Source: Roseomonas gilardii
GTDB taxonomy: Bacteria; Pseudomonadota; Alphaproteobacteria; Acetobacterales; Acetobacteraceae
Assembly: GCF_001941945.1 (NCBI RefSeq)
Contig: NZ_CP015583.1
Span: forward strand, 3,552,001 to 3,616,000
Direction of reading: 5' to 3'
DNA: 64,000 nt
Below the pieces are notes generated by a model, which did not search any database, was not told where the DNA came from, and saw nothing but the letters and a program-made list of their open reading frames with translations. Below are positions 38,860-50,136 of the stretch, piece after piece (position 1 is the stretch's first letter; the number at the start of each line of letters is the position of its first letter). The translations under genes were made by a program, and so were the position numbers.

Positions 38860-38880
38860 GGCCCCCCGGCTCCGCCCGCC

Positions 38881-40344
38881 TCACTCGTACCAGGTGCGCC
38901 CGTCGCGCTCGATCAGGGCGATGGCGGCGGTGGGGCCCCAGCTTCCGGCGGCATAGGGGCGCGGGGTCTCGGGCTTGTTCTCCCAGCTTTCCAGCAGGGG
39001 CTCGACCCAGTTCCAGGCGGCCTCGACCTCGTCGCGGCGCATGAAGAGCGTGGCATTGCCACGCACCACATCCATCAGCAGCCGCTCATAGGCATCCGGG
39101 TAGCGGCTGTTGAAGGCCTTCTCGAAGGAGATGTCGAGGCCGGTGGGACGCAGGTGCAGGCCGCCCGGCCCGGGCTCCTTGGTCATCATCTCCAGCCGCA
39201 TCCCTTCCTCCGGCTGCAGGCGGATCAGCAGGCGGTTGGGCTCCAGCTGGCCGGCATCGGCGGGGAAGATGGTGAAGGGCGGGCTGCGGAACTGGATGAC
39301 GATCTCCGAGACCTTCTGCGGCAGGCGCTTGCCCGTGCGGAGGTAGAAGGGGACATTGGCCCAGCGCCAGGTGTTCACATGGGCCTTCATGGCGATGAAG
39401 GTCTCGGTGGTGCTGGCGCCGTCGCCGAGATCGGCGAGGTAGCCCGCGACGGGCTGGCCGTTCACCGCGCCCGCCGTGTACTGGCCCCGCACGATCGTGC
39501 CGGCGAAATCCGACGGCACCAGCGGGCGCAGCGCGCGCAGCACCTTCAGTTTCTCGTCGCGCACCGCGTCGGCGTCGAGCGAGACGGGGCTTTCCATGGC
39601 GAGCAGGCAAAGCAGTTGCAGGATGTGGTTCTGCAGCATGTCGCGCATGGCGCCGGACTTGTCGTAATAGCCGCCGCGCCCCTCCACGCCGACGGTCTCG
39701 CCGACGGTGATCTGGACATGGTCGATCATGTCCGCGTTCCAGAGCCGTTCGAAGATGGTGTTGGCGAAGCGCAGCGCCAGGAGGTTCTGCACCGTCTCCT
39801 TGCCGAGATAGTGGTCGATGCGGAAAAGCTGCGCCTCCGGCACCACGGCACCGACCGCGTCGTTGATCGCCCTGGCCGAGGCGAGGTCGCGGCCGATCGG
39901 CTTCTCCAGCACCACGCGCGACTTCGGCGTCAGGCCGCCATGGGACTCGATGTTGCGGCAGATCGGGCCGTAGAGATCGGGCGAGGTGGCGAGGTAGTAG
40001 GGGCGCACGACATCGGGGCGTTCGTCCAGCCGCCCTATCAGCTCCGGCCAGCCATCCTCGCCGGCGCCGTCCACGCGGTTGTAGACGACGAGGCGCAGGA
40101 AATCCTGCACCGTGGCGGCGTCGAAATCCGCCTTCACGAACTGCCGCAGACCCTCCTCGGCGCGGGCGCGGTAGCCATCGTCGGAGAGTTCGGTGCGCGC
40201 GGCGGCGACGATGCGGCAAGTGTCGTCGAACTGCCGGTCGCGGAAGCGGTGGTAGAGCGAGGGCAGCAGCTTGCGCATCGTCAGGTCGCCGGTGGCGCCG
40301 AAGACGACATAGTCGAACTGCGGGACGGGAACGATCTTGGCCAT
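38881..40344 (-). CDS. zwf: Glucose-6-phosphate 1-dehydrogenase
   Basis: This enzyme oxidises glucose 6-phosphate to 6-phosphogluconolactone. The 487-residue product has the Rossmann motif GATGDL at 16-21, EKPIGRD at 147-153 and the catalytic RIDHYLGKE at 175-183. The C-terminal domain includes MKAHVNTWRWANVPFYLRTGKRL. It is 35 nt downstream of edd on the same strand, so the two make an Entner-Doudoroff entry operon. The partner genes pgl and eda are not in the window. It converges with the GntR gene, and only 21 nt separate the stops. Confidence 0.98.
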   Translation of the reverse strand: MAKIVPVPQFDYVVFGATGDLTMRKLLPSLYHRFRDRQFDDTCRIVAAARTELSDDGYRARAEEGLRQFVKADFDAATVQDFLRLVVYNRVDGAGEDGWPELIGRLDERPDVVRPYYLATSPDLYGPICRNIESHGGLTPKSRVVLEKPIGRDLASARAINDAVGAVVPEAQLFRIDHYLGKETVQNLLALRFANTIFERLWNADMIDHVQITVGETVGVEGRGGYYDKSGAMRDMLQNHILQLLCLLAMESPVSLDADAVRDEKLKVLRALRPLVPSDFAGTIVRGQYTAGAVNGQPVAGYLADLGDGASTTETFIAMKAHVNTWRWANVPFYLRTGKRLPQKVSEIVIQFRSPPFTIFPADAGQLEPNRLLIRLQPEEGMRLEMMTKEPGPGGLHLRPTGLDISFEKAFNSRYPDAYERLLMDVVRGNATLFMRRDEVEAAWNWVEPLLESWENKPETPRPYAAGSWGPTAAIALIERDGRTWYE

Positions 40345-40379
40345 CACGGTCTCTCGGGGCTCTTTCCTGGCGGTGACGG

Positions 40380-42191
<1,812 letters not shown>

Positions 42192-42327
42192 TGTTCTCAA
42201 CCCATCGGAACCCCGCCCGCAACCTGAGCATTGTTCGGCGATGCCGCAAGCCGATTGTGCGGAGCCGAATACGGGAAAGGGCGGCCCCTTGCGGGAGCCG
42301 CCCATTCCGTTCCGTGTCCCCGGGGGT

Positions 42328-43884
42328 TCAGCCCTGGTTGGACTTGCCCGCCTGCGGCGCCTGCATGGCCACGAAGGCGCCATGGCCGTCCCGCAGCACC
42401 CGCAGGGCCACCGCGCCGCCACGGCTCTGGGCCGCCTCGCGGATCGCCTTCGCGGCCTCCTCGGGGTCGGCCACCGGCTTGCCGGCGACGCTGGTGATCA
42501 CGTCGCCCGGCTGCAGCCCCGCCTGGGCCGCGGGGCCATCCGGCTCCACGGCCGAGACCACGGCGCCCTTGGTGCCGCGCGGCAGGTCGAGGCCCTGCCG
42601 CTCGGCATCCTGGATGCTGGCGAGGCCGATACCGAAGCGGGGCTGGCTGCCCTCCTCGTTGCCGGCCTGGGCGCGGGCCCCGTCCTGGGCCGGCAGCGAG
42701 GCCAGCTTCACCGAGAGCTTCTGGTCCTCCCCGTCGCGGCGCGCGGTCAGCGTCGTCTCGGTGCCGGGATGGTGGTCGGCGATCACCCGGGCCAGCTCGC
42801 GCGGGCTGTGGATCGTGGCGCCATCCACGGCGGTGATCACGTCGCCCGCCTTGAGCCCGGCGCGGGAGGCGGGGCTGTCGGGCTCGACCTGGGCCACCAG
42901 CGCGCCCTGGGCCTCGGGGATCTGCAGCGCCTTGGCCATGGTGGCGGTCACCGGCTGGGTGCTGGCGCCGAGGAAGCCGCGCTCGACATGGCCGTTCTTC
43001 TCCAGCTGCGCCACCACCGTCTGCACGATGTTCGAGGGGATGGCGAAGCCGATGCCGACCGAGCCGCCGCTGGGCGAGAAGATGGCGGTGTTGACGCCGA
43101 TCACCGTGCCGTCCTGGGCGAAGAGCGGGCCGCCGGAATTGCCGCGGTTGATCGGGGCATCGACCTGCAGGAAGTCGTCATAGGGGCCGGCGCCGATGTC
43201 GCGGCCACGGGCCGAGACCACGCCCGCCGTCACGGTGCCGCCGAGGCCGAAGGGATTGCCCACCGCCACCACCCAGTCGCCCGGGCGGGCCTTGTCGGAA
43301 TCGCCCAGCTTCAGGAAGGGCAGGTTGCTGCCGGCATCGATCTTCAGTAGCGCCAGGTCGGTGCGCTCGTCGCGGCCGACGATCCTGGCCGGCAGCTCGC
43401 GCCCGTCATCCAGCGTCACCTTCACCGAGGCGGCGTCCTTCACGACGTGGTTGTTGGTGACGACATGCCCCTCGGCATCGACCAGGAAGCCCGAGCCCAG
43501 CGCCTCGGCCACGCGGCCACCCTGGCGGCCGCCCTGCGGCCCACCCTCGGGGGCGCCGAAATAGCGGCGGAACATGCGGTCCTGCTGCGAGCCCGGCGGG
43601 AAGGGAGAGCCGGCCTCGGCCTGCTGCTGCGGCTTCTCGATGGCGGTGATGGTCACCACCGCCGGGCGGACCTTGGCGACGAGATCGGCGAAGCCGGGCA
43701 GGCCCTGCATGGCCGGGGCCACCACGGCGGCGGCAGGCTGGATCTGGCCACCCACGGGGCCACCCACAGGGCTACCCTCGGCGAAGGCGGGAGCCCATCC
43801 GGCGGCCACGCCTCCCAGGGCCGTACCGGCCAGCAGCACGGCGGCGAAGGCGGCGTTGCGACGATTGCGGAAGGGGTTCGACAT
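42328..43884 (-). CDS. DegP/HtrA-family periplasmic serine protease
   Basis: The 518-residue product has an N-terminal signal ([25 protein letters not shown]). The trypsin-like domain has the triad H146 (TNNHVVKD), D176 (RTDLALL) and S250 (GNSGGPL), and two PDZ domains follow (about 300-380 and 410-510). A Gly/Gln-rich loop precedes the catalytic His. I chose ATG 43884, with AGAGGAA upstream. It lies 105 nt downstream of the sensor kinase gene on the same strand, so envelope-stress control by that kinase is plausible. Confidence 0.95.
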   Translation of the reverse strand: MSNPFRNRRNAAFAAVLLAGTALGGVAAGWAPAFAEGSPVGGPVGGQIQPAAAVVAPAMQGLPGFADLVAKVRPAVVTITAIEKPQQQAEAGSPFPPGSQQDRMFRRYFGAPEGGPQGGRQGGRVAEALGSGFLVDAEGHVVTNNHVVKDAASVKVTLDDGRELPARIVGRDERTDLALLKIDAGSNLPFLKLGDSDKARPGDWVVAVGNPFGLGGTVTAGVVSARGRDIGAGPYDDFLQVDAPINRGNSGGPLFAQDGTVIGVNTAIFSPSGGSVGIGFAIPSNIVQTVVAQLEKNGHVERGFLGASTQPVTATMAKALQIPEAQGALVAQVEPDSPASRAGLKAGDVITAVDGATIHSPRELARVIADHHPGTETTLTARRDGEDQKLSVKLASLPAQDGARAQAGNEEGSQPRFGIGLASIQDAERQGLDLPRGTKGAVVSAVEPDGPAAQAGLQPGDVITSVAGKPVADPEEAAKAIREAAQSRGGAVALRVLRDGHGAFVAMQAPQAGKSNQG

Positions 43885-43989
43885 CCGAGCGGTTCCTCTC
43901 AGGATTGCGGCCGGTGGTGATGCCACCGCGATGGATGCCATCTGGACCCGGACCGCTGGAGGCGCTCCGACAGGATCATGAAAGAGTTT

Positions 43990-45381
43990 TCAGAGTTCCG
44001 GCGAAGCCCCCCGTGACAGCGCTCCGGAAGAAGGCTGAGCCTTGCTGGCGGCGGAAAGGTCCAGGACGACGGTGAGCCCCCTCCCCCCCGGCCCGTCGCG
44101 GAGTTCGAGCCGGCCGTCATGGAGGCGCGCCACGGCGGCCACGAGGGCGAGGCCCAGGCCGGTCCCCGGCGTGTTGCGGCTGCGGTCCAGGCGGTAGAAG
44201 CGGCGGAGCACCTTCTCCCGCTCCCCGGCCGGGATGCCGGGGCCGTCGTCGGAAACTTCCAGCACCGGGCCGGGACGCAGCGAGACGCACAGCGTGTCGC
44301 CACCATGGGCCAGGGCGTTGTCGAGCAGGTTCGCCAGGGCCTGCCGCAGCAGGGTGGCATGGCCGGCGATGCGCTGGCCGGGGGCGATCGCCGTCTCCAG
44401 CCGCCGGCCGGCCTCCTCGGCGACGGGGGCATAGACCTCCGCCACCTGGGCGGCGAGGGCGGAAAGGTCGAGCGGGGCGATGTCGTCCCGCCCCGTCCCC
44501 GCCTCGGTGCGGGCGATGCGCAGCAGGGCGGAGAAGGTGGCGAGGATGCCGTCGAGCTCCCCGATCGCCGCCTCCAGCGTGGCGGCATCGGCTTCCGGCG
44601 CGCGGGCGCCGGCCAGGGCGGTTTCCAGCCGCTGCCGCAGGCGGAAAAGCGGCGAGCGGAGGTCGTGCGCCACGTCGTCGGTGACCTGCCGCACCTCGGC
44701 GACCAGGCGCTCGATGCGCTCCAGCATGGCGTTCATCGTGGCGGCGAGGCGGTCGAACTCGTCGCCGCGCCCCGAGGCGGGCAGGCGGCGGCCGAGATCC
44801 CCCGCCATCACGGCGCGGGCGGCGGTGCTGACCCCCGCCAGGCGCCGCTCCAGGCTGCGCGCCGCCAGGAAGCCCAGGGCCAGCGCGAGCACCGCTCCCA
44901 GCGCGCCGGAAATCCAGGGCGTCCAGGCCAGGGCGGCGGCGGCGCGCTCGGCCGGGGCGAGGTCGGTGGCGAGGACGAGCCCGACGCCGCCCTGCAGCAC
45001 GGTGCCCAGGGCTCGCAGCCGGGTGCCGTCCCGCCCTCGCAGTGTGGCGAAGCCGCGCAGGCCGGGCGGCACGCCGGGCAGGTCGCCCAGCAGGGGGCGG
45101 CCATCGGCAGTCTGCAACTGCACGCGGAGCGGGCCGCTGCGCCGGACATAGGACTGCGCCACGGTGGCAAGGCCGGACAGGCCGCCGGCCTCGTATTCGC
45201 GCAGGAACCCCTCGGCCTCGGCGGCCAGGATCAGGTCGAGCTGCTGGTTCAGCGCCGCCTGGGCACGCAGCCAGCCCCAGCCGGCGCCCAGGCCGGAGGC
45301 GAGCATCACCACGGCGGCGATCAGCAGCGCGGCGCGCGGGGCGAAGGAGCGGGTCCAGCGGAAATGGCGGCGCAGGCGCAT
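43990..45381 (-). CDS. Sensor histidine kinase (HAMP, HisKA, HATPase)
   Basis: The product has one transmembrane helix near the N-terminus (ALLIAAVVMLASGLGAGWGW), a periplasmic sensor of about 110 residues and a second helix (ISGALGAVLALALGFLAA). HAMP, the H-box DVAHDLRSPLFRLRQRL, N-box ALANLLDNALAHGG, G1 DDGPGIP and G2 GTGLGLALV follow. The start is uncertain: ATG 45381 is taken, and an in-frame GTG lies at 45411. The cognate OmpR-type regulator is probably 46884-47579, separated from it by an opposite-strand dehydrogenase gene. The degP-like gene is immediately downstream. Confidence 0.93.
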   Translation of the reverse strand: MRLRRHFRWTRSFAPRAALLIAAVVMLASGLGAGWGWLRAQAALNQQLDLILAAEAEGFLREYEAGGLSGLATVAQSYVRRSGPLRVQLQTADGRPLLGDLPGVPPGLRGFATLRGRDGTRLRALGTVLQGGVGLVLATDLAPAERAAAALAWTPWISGALGAVLALALGFLAARSLERRLAGVSTAARAVMAGDLGRRLPASGRGDEFDRLAATMNAMLERIERLVAEVRQVTDDVAHDLRSPLFRLRQRLETALAGARAPEADAATLEAAIGELDGILATFSALLRIARTEAGTGRDDIAPLDLSALAAQVAEVYAPVAEEAGRRLETAIAPGQRIAGHATLLRQALANLLDNALAHGGDTLCVSLRPGPVLEVSDDGPGIPAGEREKVLRRFYRLDRSRNTPGTGLGLALVAAVARLHDGRLELRDGPGGRGLTVVLDLSAASKAQPSSGALSRGASPEL

Positions 45382-45729
45382 GGGGCTTGGGGAACCGGGC
45401 TCCAGGAACACGATGCCGGGGGGGCATCGAAGGCCGGGCGCACGAGGCCCGGAAGCGGATCATGCGGCGGGCGGCGGCATTCCGGCACCACGATTCCCGC
45501 CCCGCGGGCGGCGGCTGCGATGGCTGTAGGGCGAAACCGGCCCGCGAGGCGAGTCCGGATGGCGGCGGGCCGGGCTCACGCTCCCCACTCCCGCCCCAGG
45601 CCTCTCGCCGGGAAAGGCCTCATCCCCATGGCGCCCCCCGTGCCGGAGCGGCTCAGACCGTGGCAGGCTGTCCCGCACGGCCCCGCCCCCGGGGCCACGG
45701 GACGACGGACAGACAAGGAACGCCAGAGC

Positions 45730-45795
45730 ATGAAGACCAACGGCCCCATTCCCGCACCGGCCTCCACGGCAGCCTCCGCCGGGGCGCCGGCGTGA
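45730..45795 (+). CDS. 21-codon upstream ORF coupled to the Ldh_2 gene
   Basis: ATG 45730 has AAGGA about 9 nt upstream and opens a frame encoding a 21-residue Pro/Ala-rich peptide (MKTNGPIPAPASTAASAGAP...). Its TGA overlaps the GTG start of the dehydrogenase (GTGA). It may be a leader peptide that couples translation. It could also be the true start region with a frame change; I see no sign of the latter. Confidence 0.35.
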   Translation: MKTNGPIPAPASTAASAGAPA

Positions 45796-46844
45796 GCGCG
45801 TCCGCGGCTGCCCCGCGCCACCGGCCCGAGGCGCTGCGCGCCTTCGCCGCCCAACTCTTCGGCGCGGCGGGGATGGAGGCGGAGAAGGCCGAGGCCGTCG
45901 CCGATATCCTGGTCGAGGCCGACATGCTCGGCCACGACACGCACGGGCTGGAACTGGCGGCGCGCTACCTGGGCGAGATCGAGGCCGGGACCATGGCCCT
46001 GCGGGGCGAGCCGGAGATCCTTTCCGACCGGGGCGCGGCGATGGCCTGGCGCGGCAGGCGCCTGCCCGGCGCCTGGCTGGTGCTGCGGGCGCTGGAGACC
46101 GCCTATGAGCGGGCGGCGCAATTCGGCATCGCCAGCATCGCCATCGGCGACTGCCACCACACCGGCTGCCTCGCCGCCTATCTGCAGCGCGCGGCGGAAC
46201 GGGGGCTGGTGCTCTCGATCCATTCCTCGGCCCCCGGCGCGGCCTCGGTGGCGCCCTTCGGCGGGGTGAAGGGCACGCTCTCCCCCGCCCCCTTCGCCTT
46301 CGGCTTCCCGACCGGCGGCGACCCGGTGATGATCGATGTCAGCGCCTCCATCACCACCAACAACATGGCGTTGCGCCTGATCCGCGAGGGACGGCGCTAC
46401 GAGCGCCCCTGGCTGATGGATGCGGAGGGCCAGGTGACGGAGGACCCCACCGTGATCCAGCGCGGCGGCACGGTCCTGCCGGCGGGCGGGCAGGACCACG
46501 GGCAGAAGGGCTATGGCTGGGCCCTGACCGCCGAGGCGCTGAGCCAGGGCCTGTCCGGCCATGGCCGGGCCGACGGGGCGCCGGGCATGTCGAACGCCGT
46601 CTTCCTCCAGCTCTTCGACCCCGCCGCCTTCGCCGGGCTGGAGGCCTTCACCCGGCAAACCGACGCCATCACCGGCAACTGCCGCGCCAGCCCGCCACGC
46701 CCGGGCTTCGGCCCGGTGCGCCTGCCCGGGGAGGCCGGGCTGCGCCGGCGGGCGGCGGCGGAACGCGACGGGCTGGCGCTGCGGCCGGGCATTCTCGACT
46801 CGCTGCGGCCCTGGGCGGAGAAGCTCGGCGTCGCCATGCCCTGA
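45792..46844 (+). CDS. Ldh_2 family malate/L-lactate/sulfolactate-type dehydrogenase
   Basis: The 350-residue product belongs to the type-2 malate/L-lactate dehydrogenase fold. It shows EADMLGHDTHGLELAARYLGEI (for the usual D-S-H-G motif), GDCHHTGCLAAY, GTLSPAPFAFGFPTGGDPVMIDVSAS and the HGQKGYGWALTAEALSQGLSG C-terminal block. It uses NAD(P) to oxidise 2-hydroxyacids; the substrate is not deducible. The GTG start overlaps a 21-codon upstream ORF. It lies on the plus strand between the kinase and regulator genes of a two-component system on the minus strand. Confidence 0.88.
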   Translation: MSASAAAPRHRPEALRAFAAQLFGAAGMEAEKAEAVADILVEADMLGHDTHGLELAARYLGEIEAGTMALRGEPEILSDRGAAMAWRGRRLPGAWLVLRALETAYERAAQFGIASIAIGDCHHTGCLAAYLQRAAERGLVLSIHSSAPGAASVAPFGGVKGTLSPAPFAFGFPTGGDPVMIDVSASITTNNMALRLIREGRRYERPWLMDAEGQVTEDPTVIQRGGTVLPAGGQDHGQKGYGWALTAEALSQGLSGHGRADGAPGMSNAVFLQLFDPAAFAGLEAFTRQTDAITGNCRASPPRPGFGPVRLPGEAGLRRRAAAERDGLALRPGILDSLRPWAEKLGVAMP

Positions 46845-46860
46845 GGACGGCACGCGGTCC

Positions 46861-46898
46861 CGGCCGGGGGAAGGCGCCGCGCCCTATCCCCCGCCGGC
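46861..46898. terminator. Bidirectional hairpin between Ldh_2 and the response regulator
   Basis: CGGCCGGGGGAAGGCG pairs imperfectly with CGCCCTATCCCCCGCCGG. It lies just after the Ldh_2 stop and overlaps the last codons of the convergent regulator gene. It looks like a decayed first hairpin of the dispersed intergenic element. Confidence 0.45.
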
Positions 46899-47579
46899 GC
46901 CGTGTTCCGGCGCCTCCAGCGCATAGCCCGCGCCGCGCACGGTGCGGATCATCGGCGGCTCGCCGCCCGCCTCCAGCTTGCGGCGGAGGCGGCTGACATG
47001 GACGTCCACCACATTGGTGGTGGGGTCGAAGGAGAAATCCCAGACCTTCTCCAGCAGCATGGTGCGGGTCAGCACCTCGCCCGGATGGCGCAGCATGTAT
47101 TCCAGCAGGCGGAGCTCGGTGGGCAGCAGCTCGATGACGCGCGCGCCGCGCGTGACGGTGCGGCGGAGCAGGTCCATGCGCAGGTCGGCCAGGGACAGCT
47201 CGGTGGATTCCATGCTGGCGACGGGGCGGCGGGCCAGGGCGCGCAGCCGGGCGCGCAGCTCGGCGAAGGCGAAGGGCTTGGCGAGGTAGTCGTCCGCCCC
47301 TGCCTCCAGCCCCTCCACCTTCCGGTCCACCTCGCCCAGGGCGGTGAGCATCAGGACAGGCGTGGCGATAGCCGAGGCGCGCAGGGCCCGCACGATGGCG
47401 ACGCCGTCCGGTCCGGGCAGCATGCGGTCGGTGACGATCACGTCGAAGGGCTCGTTGAGCGCGAGGAACAACCCGTCCTTGCCGTTGCGCGCCACGTCCA
47501 CGACATGGCCATCCTCGCCCAGGCCCTTGGCGATGTAGTCGGCCGTCACCGTATCATCCTCGATCACCAGGATACGCAT
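46884..47579 (-). CDS. OmpR-family response regulator
   Basis: The 231-residue product has a receiver domain with acidic pocket EDD at 7-9, phospho-acceptor Asp in VIVTDRMLPG (about residue 51), TALGE and the KPFAFAELRARL Lys. A Trans_reg_C winged helix follows (about 130-222: LLPTELRLLEYMLRHPGEVLTRTMLLEKVWDFSFDPTTNVVDVHVSRLRRKL). It very probably pairs with the kinase at 43990-45381. Its gene begins the minus-strand run and is interrupted from the kinase by the Ldh_2 gene. The 302-bp divergent region to the aldehyde dehydrogenase shows nothing I recognise. Confidence 0.95.
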   Translation of the reverse strand: MRILVIEDDTVTADYIAKGLGEDGHVVDVARNGKDGLFLALNEPFDVIVTDRMLPGPDGVAIVRALRASAIATPVLMLTALGEVDRKVEGLEAGADDYLAKPFAFAELRARLRALARRPVASMESTELSLADLRMDLLRRTVTRGARVIELLPTELRLLEYMLRHPGEVLTRTMLLEKVWDFSFDPTTNVVDVHVSRLRRKLEAGGEPPMIRTVRGAGYALEAPEHGAGGG

Positions 47580-47881
47580 GCCGCCGCCACCTCAGCCCCG
47601 CCCTCCGGTCCAGAAGACCATGGCTGCCGTTGTGGCGCAGATCGGACCGGGCGACAACGCGACGGGGCCGTGCCACGGGACCACCCCGTTCCCGGCAGGT
47701 CCGGCATGCCGGGGCCCGGGTTGGACCTGGGGCGGCGGCGATGCCACTCTCCCGGCCAAGAGTCGCGGGAGCGGCCGGAACGGAGGAAGCGCCGGGCTCG
47801 CCGCCCTTCGGGGTCGGCCGGCCGCCGCGGACCTTGTCCTTCCGGGCCGTGGCGACGCCCGTTCGGAGGAAGGTACTGCCC

Positions 47882-49318
47882 ATGGAAACGCACAAGCACT
47901 TCATCGGGGGCCGTTGGGTCGGCTCGGAGAAGGCCCTGCCGGTGGTCAACCCCTCGGACGGGCAGGTGATGACCCAGATCGCGCGCGGCACCGCGGCGGA
48001 TGTGGATGCCGCCGTGGCCGCGGCGCAGGCGGCGATGGAGGGCGACTGGGGCCGTCTCGACGCCGTCACGCGCGGCCGCCTGCTGCTGCGCTTCGCGGAA
48101 CTGGTCCGGCGGGATGCCGAGGCGCTGACCCGCATGGAAAGCGAGGATGTCGGCAAGCCGCTGGCCCAGGCGGCGGCGGACGTGGCCGCCTGCGCGCGGT
48201 ATTTCGAGTTCTACGGCGCCGCCGCCGACAAGGTGCATGGCGAGACCATCCCCTTCCAGGAAGGCTACACCGTCCTGACGATGTGGGAGCCGCATGGCGT
48301 CACCGCGCATATCGTGCCCTGGAACTATCCGCTGCAGATCACCGGCCGCTCGGTGGGCGCGGCGCTGGCCATGGGCAACGCGGTGGTGCTGAAGCCGGCG
48401 GAGGACACCTCCCTGACGGCGCTGGCCCTGGCGCGGCTGGCCAACGAGGCGGGCTTCCCGGCGGGGTCGTTCAACGTCGTCACCGGGCTGGGCGAGGAGG
48501 TCGGCGCGGCGCTGAGCGCGCATCCCGGCATCAGCCATATCAGCTTCACCGGCTCGCCCGAGGTCGGCACGCTGATCCAGGCGGCGGCGGCGCGGAACAC
48601 CATCCCCGTCACGCTGGAACTGGGCGGCAAGTCGCCGCAGATCGTCTTCGCCGATGCCGACCTGGCGGAAGCGGCGCCGACCGTGGTGAAGGCGATCATC
48701 CAGAATGCCGGCCAGACCTGTTCCGCCGGATCGCGCGTGCTGATCGAGGATTCCATCTACGACAGCTTCACCGCCGACCTCGCCGCGCGCTTCCGCAAGC
48801 TGCGCGTCGGCGCGGCATCGCAGGACCTCGATCTCGGCCCGGTGGTGAACGCGGCGCAGAAGGAGCGGATCGAGCGCTACCTCGCCATCGCGGAGCGCGA
48901 CGGGCTGCCCATCCTGGCGCAGGGCGAGCTGGGATCGAACCTGCCGCGCGACGGCTTCTACGTGCGGCCGGTGCTGATCGGCGACGTGCCGCCGGACCAT
49001 GTGCTGGCGCAGGAGGAGATCTTCGGCCCCGTCCTCGTCGCCATCCGCGTCCGCGACGAGGCGGAGGCGCTGCGCGTCGCCAACGGCACGGAGTTCGGCC
49101 TGGTCTCCGGCGTCTGGACGCGCGATGTCGGCAAGGCGATGCGGCTGGCGCGGCGCGTGCGCACGGGACAGGTCTTCATCAACAACTACGGCGCGGCGGG
49201 CGGCGTGGAACTGCCCTTCGGCGGTATGAAGCGCTCCGGCCATGGGCGCGAGAAGGGTTTCGCCGCGCTCCATGGCTTCGCCACGCTGAAGACCATCGCG
49301 ATCCGGCACGGCGCCTGA
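47882..49318 (+). CDS. NAD(P)-dependent aldehyde dehydrogenase
   Basis: The 478-residue product has the ALDH signatures: PWNYPLQITGRSVGAALAMGNAVVLKPAED (cofactor site), SFTGSPEVGT, catalytic Glu in TLELGGKSP, catalytic Cys in NAGQTCSAGSRVL, and EEIFGPVL. Closest in feel are betaine/aminobutyraldehyde or alpha-ketoglutarate-semialdehyde dehydrogenases; the substrate cannot be fixed from sequence alone. A GGAAGG site precedes the ATG. It is followed 32 nt later by an SDR gene, and the two are probably one operon. Confidence 0.95.
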   Translation: METHKHFIGGRWVGSEKALPVVNPSDGQVMTQIARGTAADVDAAVAAAQAAMEGDWGRLDAVTRGRLLLRFAELVRRDAEALTRMESEDVGKPLAQAAADVAACARYFEFYGAAADKVHGETIPFQEGYTVLTMWEPHGVTAHIVPWNYPLQITGRSVGAALAMGNAVVLKPAEDTSLTALALARLANEAGFPAGSFNVVTGLGEEVGAALSAHPGISHISFTGSPEVGTLIQAAAARNTIPVTLELGGKSPQIVFADADLAEAAPTVVKAIIQNAGQTCSAGSRVLIEDSIYDSFTADLAARFRKLRVGAASQDLDLGPVVNAAQKERIERYLAIAERDGLPILAQGELGSNLPRDGFYVRPVLIGDVPPDHVLAQEEIFGPVLVAIRVRDEAEALRVANGTEFGLVSGVWTRDVGKAMRLARRVRTGQVFINNYGAAGGVELPFGGMKRSGHGREKGFAALHGFATLKTIAIRHGA

Positions 49319-49350
49319 TCAGGGCGTATGATTTCGAGGGAGGAAATAGC

Positions 49351-50103
49351 ATGAGACTCAAGGACAAGGTCGCGATCGTCACCGGCGCGGGCAGCGGTTT
49401 CGGCGAGGGGATCGCGAAGCGCTTCGCGCAGGAAGGCGCGAAGGTCGCCGTGCTCGACCTGCGCGCCGATGCGGCGGAGCGCGTGGCGCGCGAGATCGGC
49501 GGCGATGCCATCGCCGTCACGGCGGATGTGGGCGACGGCCCCTCCGTGCACCGCGCGGTGGAGCAGGTGCGCGCCGCCTTCGGCGGCCGCATCGACACCC
49601 TGGTGAACAATGCCGGTACGACGCACCGCAACCAGCCGGTGCTGGACGTGGACGAGGAAACCTTCGACCGCGTCATGCGGGTCAACGTGAAGTCGATCTA
49701 CCTCTTCGCGCGCGAGGTCGTGCCGGTGATGCGCGAGGCGGGCGGCGGCGTGATCCTGAACATCGGCTCCACCGCCGGGCTGCGGCCGCGTCCGGGCCTG
49801 TCCTGGTACAATGCCAGCAAGGGCGCGGTGAACGTGATGTCGAAGTCGCTCGCGCTCGACTTCGCGCCGTGGAAGATCCGCGTGAACGCGATCTGCCCGG
49901 TGATGGGGGCGACCGGCCTGCTCAGCGAGTTCATGGGCGTGCCCGACACGCCCGAGAACCGCGCGAAATTCGTCTCCACCATTCCGCTCGGCCGCATGTC
50001 GCGGGCGGAGGATATCGCCAACGCGGCGCTCTACCTCGCCTCCGACGAGGCCGAATTCATCACGGGCGTGGAATTTCCCGTGGATGGCGGGCGCACCGTC
50101 TGA
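49351..50103 (+). CDS. SDR-family oxidoreductase (FabG/glucose-dehydrogenase type)
   Basis: The 250-residue product has TGAGSGFGEGIAKRFA (cofactor loop), acidic DLRADA after beta-2 (NAD preference), NNAGTTHRN, catalytic Ser in NIGSTAG and YNASK. The substrate loop contains ICPVMGATGLLSEF, and the C-terminus is the usual FPVDGGRTV. A GGGAGGAAA site lies before the ATG. It is co-transcribed with the aldehyde dehydrogenase, so oxidation of an alcohol to an aldehyde and then to an acid is a plausible joint reaction. Confidence 0.93.
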   Translation: MRLKDKVAIVTGAGSGFGEGIAKRFAQEGAKVAVLDLRADAAERVAREIGGDAIAVTADVGDGPSVHRAVEQVRAAFGGRIDTLVNNAGTTHRNQPVLDVDEETFDRVMRVNVKSIYLFAREVVPVMREAGGGVILNIGSTAGLRPRPGLSWYNASKGAVNVMSKSLALDFAPWKIRVNAICPVMGATGLLSEFMGVPDTPENRAKFVSTIPLGRMSRAEDIANAALYLASDEAEFITGVEFPVDGGRTV

Positions 50104-50108
50104 CACCG

Positions 50109-50136
50109 GCCCGCGGAAGCCCCGGCTTCCGCGGGC
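50109..50136 (+). terminator. Strong hairpin after the ALDH-SDR operon
   Basis: A 13-bp perfect palindrome (GCCCGCGGAAGCC / GGCTTCCGCGGGC) with almost no loop lies 6 nt after the SDR stop. No U-run follows. The next ~470 bp up to the MucR-like gene hold no gene that I can support. Confidence 0.65.
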
